Source of the DNA: Candidatus Peregrinibacteria bacterium GW2011_GWF2_39_17
Lineage (GTDB): Bacteria; Patescibacteriota; Gracilibacteria; UBA1369; UBA12473
Reading direction: 5' to 3'
Assembly: GCA_000993615.1 (NCBI GenBank)
Contig: LBWM01000007.1
Location: 1 to 64,000, forward strand
Length of the DNA: 64,000 nucleotides
Made by a program: the position numbers and the translations under genes. Positions 42,695-49,847 of the stretch are shown in pieces; the first letter of the stretch is position 1; each line of letters opens with the position of its first letter. The notes below the pieces were generated by a model. That model had not been told where the DNA came from. It was given only the letters and a program-made list of their open reading frames with translations, and made no database searches.

Positions 42695-44880
42695 TGTCCT
42701 CTTTTAAATCCATTATTATTAATCTTCCACACTCTCCAGGAGTTTACCGATTTTTGGACGATAAGGGTGGAGTTCTCTATGTGGGCAAAGCTATTGACCT
42801 CAAAAAACGCGTCAGTTCCTATTTTCGCAAGCAAAAAAATCAGCCCATGCGTTTGCAAAAACTGATCGAGAAAACCGTGAACATCGAGTATACGGTGGTC
42901 GATTCCGAACTCGAAGCCCTCATTTTGGAAACCAATCTCATCAAATCCTACCGGCCGCGTTACAACATTTTGATGAAAGACGATAAAAATTATGTGTATC
43001 TTAAAATCACAACGAATGAAGATTACCCACGCATTACAGTTACTCGCCAAGTCGAACGAGACGGTGCGCGCTATTTCGGGCCAAAAGCCTCAGCCGGGGA
43101 GCTTTACCGCACCCTCAAATGGCTCAAAAAGGTTTTTCCCTATCGCCATTGTGGCCTCGACATCCGATTTAAGGGAGATTCGACTGAACCGCTGCGAACC
43201 GGACAACCGGGTGAAGGAGGAGGCCCATTCAAGGTTTTGGTCACGCATAAGGTCCTCAAATACCCCTGCATCGATTACCACATCAAACGGTGTGTGGGGC
43301 CTTGCATTGGCACAGTTACTCCTGAGCAGTACAAAAAATTCATTCTTCCCATTGTGCATTTTTTTGAAGGCAAAACCGACGAAATCGTGAAGGATTTAAA
43401 AGAAAAAATGCAGCAGGCCGCTTTCGGAAAACAGTTCGAAAAAGCCGCGCGCATTCGTGATCAACTGTTGGAAATGGAGCATTTGATGGCGCCGCAGCGG
43501 GTGAGTAGCCCGGATGGCATCGATAAAGACGTCATCGGCCTTGTGACCGAGGGCGGGATGGGATATGTGAGTCATTTCATGTTTCGTGCGGGAAAATTGA
43601 AAAGTCAGGAAAATTTCATCCTCAATGCCGTGCATTTGGAGTCCGGTGCTGAACTTGAAGACGCGGAAATCCTGTACGCATTTGTGCAGCAATACTATGA
43701 AAAAGCCACAGACATCCCACGCGAAGTGTTGCTTCCAGAACCTTTTCCACAAGCCAAAACAATCGAGGAATGGCTCACGACGTTAGCCAATCATCCAGTG
43801 AAATTTTTTCATCCCAAGCAAGGAAAAAGTAAAGCTCTCATTCAACTGGCCAATGACAACGCGCACAGTTTCGCCAAAAAAACGCAGGTGAGTTGGCAAA
43901 ATAAGGAAGGTAAGGGGGTGGAAGACGCCCTAAAGGGGCTTCAAAAAATACTCAAACTACCCAAGTTGCCGCAGCGCATCGAGGGGTATGACATTTCCCA
44001 TTTGGGCGGGCAGGATACCGTGGGCAGCATGGTGGTGGTTGAAAAAGGCCTGCCCAAAAAAGCGGACTACCGTCATTTTAAGCTCAGAACCGTGCAAGAG
44101 CGCATCGATGATTATGCGGCCATGAATGAAGTGCTGCAGCGGCGATTGAGGTATTTGGAGCCCATTTTAAGCGGGATGAGGAAAGCAAAAAAGAAAGAAA
44201 TTCCTCAAATTGAAAAAATCCTCACTCGAGAAAAATTGGACACCGACGATTTGATTCCGCACAAAATATTGATCATTGAAAAACGCAAAAAAATCGTGGG
44301 CATCGTGCGCACCAAACCCATCGAAAAAGACGCCAACGAATTGGCGTCGTTGTGGGTGGACCCGAGCTGTCGAGGCGAAGGATTGGCTCGTGAGTTGGTT
44401 TATGCAGTCATGGCGAAACAAAGAAAAGGGAAACTTTATGTGCTGCCGTGCCAAACCTTGATCGATTGGTATGGATCACTGGGTTTTCACGACGTGAAGG
44501 AAATACCCAAATTTTTTGAGGATAAGGCCACGCGATGCGTAAATGCCTGCTTGATTGAAAAACCAGTGGTCATGGTTTATAGGTTTCCAAAAGGGGAAGG
44601 GGACACCTCATTGACGCGAAAGCCGCATTTGATCATGGTGGATGGGGGGAAAGGGCAGGTGAGCGTGGCCGCGGCCACGCTGAAAAAAGCAAAACTCAGC
44701 ATTCCTTTGATTGGATTAGCCAAAAAAGAAGAGGCCATTTTTATGCCCGGGCAATCCAAGCCACTCATCCTTCCCAAAGAATCCGCAGAACTTCAACTCC
44801 TCCAGCGTCTTCGCGACGAAGCCCATCGCTTCGCCCTCAAATATCAACAAGGGTTAAGAGGGGAGCGATTAAAAAGTTAG
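42694..44880 (+). CDS. uvrC: UvrC excinuclease subunit with inserted GNAT acetyltransferase domain
   Basis: 728 residues against about 600 for typical UvrC. In order: GIY-YIG nuclease (SPGVYRFLDD...LYVGKAIDLKKRV, residues 12-90), Cys cluster with an unusual insert before YPCIDYHIKRCVGPC (near 190), UVR helix (FEKAARIRDQLLEMEHL), and an RNase H-like nuclease with GYDISHLGGQD near 431, VDGGKGQ near 648 and HRFA near 711. Residues about 490-640 are inserted between the first two nuclease motifs. They carry a GNAT signature, ELASLWVDPSCRGEGLARE near 549, and WYGSLGF. The C-terminal helix-hairpin-helix pair is missing. All nuclease residues are intact, so the enzyme could still make both incisions in UV repair. 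G+C is higher than in flanking genes, suggesting transfer. Confidence 0.9.
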   Translation: MSSFKSIIINLPHSPGVYRFLDDKGGVLYVGKAIDLKKRVSSYFRKQKNQPMRLQKLIEKTVNIEYTVVDSELEALILETNLIKSYRPRYNILMKDDKNYVYLKITTNEDYPRITVTRQVERDGARYFGPKASAGELYRTLKWLKKVFPYRHCGLDIRFKGDSTEPLRTGQPGEGGGPFKVLVTHKVLKYPCIDYHIKRCVGPCIGTVTPEQYKKFILPIVHFFEGKTDEIVKDLKEKMQQAAFGKQFEKAARIRDQLLEMEHLMAPQRVSSPDGIDKDVIGLVTEGGMGYVSHFMFRAGKLKSQENFILNAVHLESGAELEDAEILYAFVQQYYEKATDIPREVLLPEPFPQAKTIEEWLTTLANHPVKFFHPKQGKSKALIQLANDNAHSFAKKTQVSWQNKEGKGVEDALKGLQKILKLPKLPQRIEGYDISHLGGQDTVGSMVVVEKGLPKKADYRHFKLRTVQERIDDYAAMNEVLQRRLRYLEPILSGMRKAKKKEIPQIEKILTREKLDTDDLIPHKILIIEKRKKIVGIVRTKPIEKDANELASLWVDPSCRGEGLARELVYAVMAKQRKGKLYVLPCQTLIDWYGSLGFHDVKEIPKFFEDKATRCVNACLIEKPVVMVYRFPKGEGDTSLTRKPHLIMVDGGKGQVSVAAATLKKAKLSIPLIGLAKKEEAIFMPGQSKPLILPKESAELQLLQRLRDEAHRFALKYQQGLRGERLKS

Positions 44881-45498
44881 AAACTTTTTAAGCATTTTTT
44901 GTTGCTCCTTTCTAGTGGCTGTTACTTCGTCTCCCCCATGGAAAACAATATTTCTTAATTTTCTTAATTGATCACAGCTACCAGAATTTTGGCTAGGGGA
45001 TAGGTGAAATTCTCTATCGAGAATGCTTTGAAATGCATCTAGGGTAGCAAGTACTGTTCTCTCGAAATCTCTTCGCCTGGCTTCTTCATCGACAGCTACT
45101 GGCGGAGTGGTAGCCAATTGATCTGATTCTATTTTTTTCCCGCTATAAGTGAAAATTCTCTCCCTTTTATTGGGATCAATTTTAACAGAAGGTAAAAATA
45201 TAGAACATGAATCGCCGGGAAATGAGTCGGGATCAGTTAATTCAGATTCTCTTAAGGAAGAAATATATTCCATATCCCTTGTCAAGGGTCCTTCGAGAAG
45301 TTGATAGATTAGCTTTCCATTTTTAGTTTTCTTTACAAGCAGTGCAGTAGTGCTGCCATTAGGTGTACAGCCGTTTTGTAAGCGCGGCTTTAATGTGGCT
45401 AAATTTGTTGTTGGCTCATCAATTAGCCTAAATCCTGGTAAAAGCTTAGGGAATAAATACATTGCGGGTACCTCCGTATCAGTAGGATACTCAGACAT
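44869..45498 (-). CDS. Hypothetical protein
   Basis: About 209 residues from the ATG at 45498, preceded by a TTGACA/TAAAAT promoter. No signal peptide or membrane helix. The C-terminal half has a predicted helical segment (EEARRRDFERTVLATLDAFQSIL) and a region with KLRNIVFHGGDE. I recognise no domain. Its 3' end overlaps the 3' end of uvrC by 12 nt. Codon use is closer to the AT-rich majority than to uvrC. Confidence 0.6.
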   Translation of the reverse strand: MSEYPTDTEVPAMYLFPKLLPGFRLIDEPTTNLATLKPRLQNGCTPNGSTTALLVKKTKNGKLIYQLLEGPLTRDMEYISSLRESELTDPDSFPGDSCSIFLPSVKIDPNKRERIFTYSGKKIESDQLATTPPVAVDEEARRRDFERTVLATLDAFQSILDREFHLSPSQNSGSCDQLRKLRNIVFHGGDEVTATRKEQQKMLKKFLTF

Positions 45499-45523
45499 TT
45501 TAAAATTGTTAATTGTTGTTATA

Positions 45524-45551
45524 ATTTTAACAAAAATATCAATTTTGTCAA
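45524..45551 (-). promoter_or_regulatory. Promoter of the hypothetical gene at 44869-45498
   Basis: Minus strand: TTGACA (45546-45551), 16-nt spacer, TAAAAT (45524-45529). Confidence 0.6.
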
Positions 45552-45600
45552 CCACAAGTCCATGTTATTTTAAACCCAACGGTCGTAAACTAATCATGTT

Positions 45601-46056
45601 ATGTCTCTCAAATCTCAACTCCAATCCGATCTCACCGAGGCCATGAAGGCCAGAGATGAAGTTAAGGTGGCCACTCTGCGATTATTGAAGGCAGCGACTA
45701 TGAAATTTGAAGTTTCCGGGAAAGAAAAAGTAGAAGCCACAGACGACGATGTTTTGAAAATCCTTAAAAAAGAGGTCAAACAACGCCAGGATTCCATTGA
45801 GCAATTTGAAGCAGGCAATCGCCACGATTTAGCCGAAATTGAACGCAAGCAACTGGCGGTTTTGGAAGGTTATCTCCCTACCCAAATGAATGCCGATGAA
45901 CTCAAGGCCATTGTGCAAGCCATTATCACTGGAACAGGAACAAAAAGCCCGAGTGATATGGGCAAAGTCATGGGGCTAGCCATGAAAAAAGTCGCGGGGC
46001 AAGCCGACGGTTCCATGGTACGTGAGATGGTGCAAAAAGCATTAACCGCTCTTTAA
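45601..46056 (+). CDS. GatB/YqeY domain protein
   Basis: 151 residues of the YqeY family: LKSQLQSDLTEAMKARDEVKVATLRLLKAA at the start, then YLPTQMNADELKAIV and the C-terminal ADGSMVREMVQKAL. YqeY resembles the tail domain of the GatB amidotransferase subunit and is thought to bind tRNA, with no catalytic role known. G+C is higher than the neighbours, like uvrC. Confidence 0.92.
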   Translation: MSLKSQLQSDLTEAMKARDEVKVATLRLLKAATMKFEVSGKEKVEATDDDVLKILKKEVKQRQDSIEQFEAGNRHDLAEIERKQLAVLEGYLPTQMNADELKAIVQAIITGTGTKSPSDMGKVMGLAMKKVAGQADGSMVREMVQKALTAL

Positions 46057-46080
46057 AAAAAGTCCGAGACAAAAAGGTGA

Positions 46081-46175
46081 GTAGATTTCCTCGAGCCCAC
46101 GAAGTCGCGACCGATTTTGGGTCTCGTGGGTCCCAAAATGGTCAGGCGACTGAGTTTAGCGAGAGTGAAATCTAC
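46081..46175. ncRNA. Candidate structured RNA between yqeY and tRNA-Leu
   Basis: A perfect 9-bp outer helix GTAGATTTC (46081-46089)/GAAATCTAC (46167-46175) encloses an 18-bp interrupted hairpin: AGTCGC (46103-46108)/GCGACT (46146-46151), GACC (46109-46112)/GGTC (46140-46143), ATTTTGGG (46114-46121)/CCCAAAAT (46132-46139), loop of 10 nt. The element is non-coding and G+C-rich. It matches no RNA family I recognise. It could be a small RNA, a tRNA-Leu precursor leader or a mobile palindromic unit. Confidence 0.5.
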
Positions 46176-46198
46176 GAACAACATTTCGGAGGGGGTCC

Positions 46199-46227
46199 CG
46201 AAGGGGGAACCAGCTGTGCCCCCTTCG
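46199..46227. repeat. Perfect 9-bp hairpin before tRNA-Leu
   Basis: CGAAGGGGG (46199-46207) pairs with CCCCCTTCG (46219-46227), loop of 11 nt, ending 5 nt before the tRNA. It could be a processing signal for the tRNA precursor or part of the adjacent structured element. Confidence 0.5.
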
Positions 46228-46232
46228 ATAGA

Positions 46233-46318
46233 GCCCAGGTGGCGGAATGGTAGACGCGCTGCGTTCAGGTCGCAGTGGGGGCAACTCCGTGGAGGTTCAA
46301 ATCCTCTCCTGGGCACCA
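46233..46318 (+). tRNA. tRNA-Leu (CAG)
   Basis: Long variable arm as expected for tRNA-Leu. Acceptor GCCCAGG/CCTGGGC, anticodon stem TGCG/CGCA with loop TTCAGGT (anticodon CAG), variable stem of about 5 bp, T-arm GAGG/CCTC, and an encoded ACCA end (46315-46318). Confidence 0.95.
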
Positions 46319-46333
46319 CTTTTTCTTCTCGAA

Positions 46334-47056
46334 TTATAAAAAATATTGTTCAAAATGGATTTGATCTTCTTTAAATCCTTTTTTCTTTAGAATTAGTAAA
46401 AGTTCGGTAATCATCTCCTTTCCTCCGCATAAATAGACATCAGTGTTTTTAATCTCTAAATTTTCGCCTTGAAGTATTTGAGTTACTCGTCCTTTCCTGC
46501 CTGTCCGGTTTTCTTTTGAACGTGAAAGGCAATAAGTATAAGTAAATTGAGGATGTTTTCGTGTCCACGAATCCAAAATTTCTTGATAAAAAATATCGTT
46601 TTCCGAACGAACCCCTAAATAAAGTTGAATTTTCCCTGGCGCATTGTTTGTTAATCGATTCTCAATCATAGCCCTAAGAGGAGCTATGCCGGTGGCTGTG
46701 GCTGCTAAAATTAAGTCTCGATCAGGGAGAGATTTTAGGGTGAAAAATCCAAAAGGGCCTTGCATTTCCGCCTCTTGACCTAGTGTCCAATTTTTCATTA
46801 ATGGCGTTAATTTGCCGTCTGGTAAAATTTGGACACAAAGTAAAATTTTATTTTCTGGCGATAAGGAACTAGCAATAGAATAGGCCCGACTAAGCAATTC
46901 TTTGGTTTGGGGATGTCTAGTTTTGACTAGCACAAATTGACCCGGTAAAAAGGTAATTGTTTTTGGCTCCACTAATTCAAATTCAAAATCGTAAATATTG
47001 TGCGTCAGTTGGCGTTTTTTTGTAAGCCTAATAGTGTAAGTAAGAGGAAGTGGCAT
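46334..47056 (-). CDS. FNR-family flavoprotein reductase
   Basis: 240 residues of the ferredoxin-NADP+ reductase superfamily. FAD motif RAYSIASSL near residue 56, glycine-rich loop MQGPFGFF, pyridine nucleotide site LAATATGIAPLRAMI near 118, and the C-terminal VYLCGGKEMITELL. No iron-sulfur domain is attached, so it passes electrons between NAD(P)H and a separate carrier or electron acceptor. It lies 9 nt after the Memo gene on the same strand. The partner is not in the window. Confidence 0.88.
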   Translation of the reverse strand: MPLPLTYTIRLTKKRQLTHNIYDFEFELVEPKTITFLPGQFVLVKTRHPQTKELLSRAYSIASSLSPENKILLCVQILPDGKLTPLMKNWTLGQEAEMQGPFGFFTLKSLPDRDLILAATATGIAPLRAMIENRLTNNAPGKIQLYLGVRSENDIFYQEILDSWTRKHPQFTYTYCLSRSKENRTGRKGRVTQILQGENLEIKNTDVYLCGGKEMITELLLILKKKGFKEDQIHFEQYFL

Positions 47057-47065
47057 GCTTAAAAT

Positions 47066-47959
47066 TTACCTTAGAAATTGAAAAATTCCAAAAATGTGAC
47101 TGGTATTATCTAATGGATTTTTAGCGTCACCAAGTGAGGTACTTGAAGTTCGCTTCCATAAGGAAAAATGGAGGGCTTGTTTGGCTTCCAGAAGCTTGAG
47201 TAATAAATACAATGATTCAGGAGAATCCATGGCTACTGCATCCGGTGAAAATTCCCCGGGAGAGTGAGCTAAATTTGTAAGATCCTCTAAAGAAAAAGAT
47301 TGGGGTTGAACGGATTTTAGCCATTCGATGGTTTGGTTATCATTTTCTAAAGCGATTTTCTCGGACTCATAATGGGTAAAATCGATACTAGCCACAATAA
47401 GTGTTTTGGAAAGGTCGAATTGTATTAGTTGATCTCGAAGGAGATCGAGAACCGATTGTGGGGTTTGAGTTTTAAGAATAATAGGAGTTACATCAGCTTG
47501 AGGAAAATAGTGATGTAAAAAGAAAAGGTGGGTGGTAATGCCATGTTCTTTTCCAAATTTTTTTGGTTCAATAGCAAGAGGTGAATGAGTTGAAAGTGTG
47601 CTGATCCAGGCTAGATTGAGAGGTGGGGTATTTAAAATAGTGGGAAAAAGTTGATTTGTGGTTTGGGCATAATGATAACCATAATTAAAATGATTTGGGC
47701 TAAGAAGGATAATATGCTCAACATCCCTTGAAGCAAATTGAGTATAAAATTGATCAATAAAGTGTTCTACCAACAAGTGATGCGGCAAAATAATACCAAG
47801 CACTTTTTCTGGATTTTCTGTAGTGATTTTAGGGGTGCAGCTTATGAGCGCGCTCGCCAGAGCGAGCGCGCTCATAAAAGAAAAAATTATTATCCTTACC
47901 CTGCGGGCTTGTTGCAGGGTGTTTATTCTATAAATGAAATTTTGTTTTATTCTTGCCAT
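47066..47959 (-). CDS. Exported Memo (AmmeMemoRadiSam B) family protein
   Basis: About 297 residues. Memo signature: the His motifs PHHLLVEHFIDQF, LSPNHFNYG, KEHGITTHLFFLHHYF and ASIDFTHYES, which in other Memo proteins bind a metal in a dioxygenase-like fold. Unusually there is an N-terminal hydrophobic segment ending in ALISC, a good lipobox, so it appears to be an exported lipoprotein. Memo proteins often sit with AMMECR1 and a radical-SAM enzyme, neither of which is here. It starts inside the 3' end of the upstream lipoprotein gene (13-nt overlap); an alternative ATG at 47983 adds 8 residues. Function unknown. Confidence 0.75.
   Translation of the reverse strand: MARIKQNFIYRINTLQQARRVRIIIFSFMSALALASALISCTPKITTENPEKVLGIILPHHLLVEHFIDQFYTQFASRDVEHIILLSPNHFNYGYHYAQTTNQLFPTILNTPPLNLAWISTLSTHSPLAIEPKKFGKEHGITTHLFFLHHYFPQADVTPIILKTQTPQSVLDLLRDQLIQFDLSKTLIVASIDFTHYESEKIALENDNQTIEWLKSVQPQSFSLEDLTNLAHSPGEFSPDAVAMDSPESLYLLLKLLEAKQALHFSLWKRTSSTSLGDAKNPLDNTSHIFGIFQFLR
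47842..47877. repeat. Perfect 16-bp inverted repeat inside the Memo signal-peptide codons
   Basis: TTATGAGCGCGCTCGC (47842-47857) and its exact inverse complement (47862-47877) are separated by CAGA. The repeat encodes the alternating Ala-Leu-Ala of the signal sequence. It would fold into a very stable hairpin in the mRNA about 80 nt after the start codon. Confidence 0.85.
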
Positions 47960-49758
47960 GGCCTGGAAGAAGTTCCTCCCCATTCAAATAAAGTGAAGCC
48001 CCGTCTCATCACAGGGGACAAAGTTTGAGTTGGTATCGATAAATACGAATCCGTGGGATGATAGAACATCAAAATGCGACTCATCGTAGTCGGAGCAGGA
48101 GTGACCGTGAGCGGAGCAATGGCGTTCATTTCCTGAGTGCCCAAAAAGCTTATGAAGAAGTAAGCTTGCTTGTTTTTCAGCATTCGAGGCAACCAGAAAT
48201 CCACAAAATCTGCTTTTTCTTGAGTTAAAAATCCGAGTTTATCCAAAGAACTATCTAAAAAAGTGGCTAAATCTTCACGCGCGATCACAAATCCTTGGTC
48301 AGGAGAAACACTGGGTTTCCCTTGTCCTTCCCAAAAAAGATAAGGATAAGTTTGCCCATCCGCGTAATTGAGGAGCGTCCCATCTGGAGAGGCTTGCACC
48401 ATCCAGCCGTTTTCGCCATACGCAGGAACGGTTTTACTGAAGGAAGTGACGCCCACTTGAACCGAGACATCCGTTGTTTCCTGAGGATAAAGATAAATCA
48501 CGGGCTTTCCACATTCAGCGAGAGGTTTAAAGTCCTTGTGACTCAACGTACTCCATCGACCGAGGGGATCCTGCCAATACAAAATGGGATTTGCATCCAC
48601 ATATTGGTCAAAAGTAAGCAGTGTATAGCCTTCATTGTCGACTTTCCACTGATACATATCGCGATACGTCTGGTAGGACTGAGCGAACACTTCTTGCTCT
48701 GGAGTGAGGGGAACGTTCACAGTAGCTTCAATCGGGTTTTTGACCACATAAAGATCCACTCCGCTATCGGTTTGGCCGACTTTTTCGAGGTTATTCACAT
48801 CAGCCGTGACGAGGAAGTAGCAATTTCCATCAATCCCACACCCGGAGACTGTGTACGAATAAGTTTCCGAGAGGTTAACGCGCATAGGAAAACCAATATC
48901 AGGAGGCGTAGCGCCCAGCGTTAGCCAGGTGGTTTGATTTTCAGCAAAAAAGCCGGGATTGTAGTCGTATTGGGAATGAGAACCGTCTGGAGCCTGAACA
49001 TAAAAACAACCCAGATTTGAAGGATTTTCAGAAGTGCCAGGGAAATAGACATCGCCGATAGAAGGATCTTTGAAGGTCACATTTCTGAAGGGATCCGCTA
49101 AATAAGACTTGTCTCGGTGAGATAAGGTGAGGACTCCTTTTCCGTCAGGAAGTTCAATTTGTTCGGGCAAGGTCAATCCGGCTAAAACAATTTGCTCATC
49201 CTTTTTGGTCATCAGAGGGCTTAAATAATCGGGATAATATTCCGTAGAATAAGGTGCCAAAAATGTGAGCGTTTGAGTGGCTTCATCCCATGCAAAACGG
49301 TAGAGATTTGGAGAAAAGCACGGGCCTTCGCAGTCCAAATTGAGAACAACCAGTTTTTGCCCTTCGTAAGGCAATCCTTTTGTAAAAATCGTGCCCACTT
49401 CATACCAATGGAAGAAAGGAGCCAAATTCGTTTCCCATGAAAACTGGGCAGCGGTTGTGGAATTGGGATTTCCTCCAAGCATTCCTTCGCTATAAATTTT
49501 AAACAGGTCGTCTTTGTAGGGCGCGAGAAAGGTTTCGCGATCGAGCTGCACAATGCCGGTGTACTGGATGTCTCCGGTTTGAAAATAAGGGGCGATTTCG
49601 GGGTTGAGGAGGTCTACAGCCACCGGAGTTTCGCCTTTGCCGTCTGGAATAACTGGAACAGCCTTTTCATCTTGAAATAAGCTGCACCCCCCAAATAAAG
49701 AGGTGAGAGCGGTCATTAAGCCTATTAAAATAAGTGATGACCTAAAAGTTACGCGCAT
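47947..49758 (-). CDS. Large surface lipoprotein, hypothetical
   Basis: About 603 residues from the ATG at 49758. The signal sequence SSLILIGLMTALTSLFGGC ends in a clear lipobox (FGGC), so the mature protein is lipid-anchored outside. No enzymatic domain is recognised. The motif CGKPVIYLYPQETTDVSVQV near residue 430 recurs, as I recall, in other uncharacterised proteins of Candidate Phyla Radiation bacteria. The N-terminal half is rich in acidic and aromatic residues. G+C is higher than the adjoining genes. It is the first gene of a run with Memo and the FNR-like reductase. Confidence 0.7.
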   Translation of the reverse strand: MRVTFRSSLILIGLMTALTSLFGGCSLFQDEKAVPVIPDGKGETPVAVDLLNPEIAPYFQTGDIQYTGIVQLDRETFLAPYKDDLFKIYSEGMLGGNPNSTTAAQFSWETNLAPFFHWYEVGTIFTKGLPYEGQKLVVLNLDCEGPCFSPNLYRFAWDEATQTLTFLAPYSTEYYPDYLSPLMTKKDEQIVLAGLTLPEQIELPDGKGVLTLSHRDKSYLADPFRNVTFKDPSIGDVYFPGTSENPSNLGCFYVQAPDGSHSQYDYNPGFFAENQTTWLTLGATPPDIGFPMRVNLSETYSYTVSGCGIDGNCYFLVTADVNNLEKVGQTDSGVDLYVVKNPIEATVNVPLTPEQEVFAQSYQTYRDMYQWKVDNEGYTLLTFDQYVDANPILYWQDPLGRWSTLSHKDFKPLAECGKPVIYLYPQETTDVSVQVGVTSFSKTVPAYGENGWMVQASPDGTLLNYADGQTYPYLFWEGQGKPSVSPDQGFVIAREDLATFLDSSLDKLGFLTQEKADFVDFWLPRMLKNKQAYFFISFLGTQEMNAIAPLTVTPAPTTMSRILMFYHPTDSYLSIPTQTLSPVMRRGFTLFEWGGTSSRPWQE

Positions 49759-49847
49759 AAAAAAATAATAGAAAATAGATATTTCCATTTTCTATTACCT
49801 CCTATCACAATACAATAGAAAGATTGTCGGTCATTTATCTTAATAAA

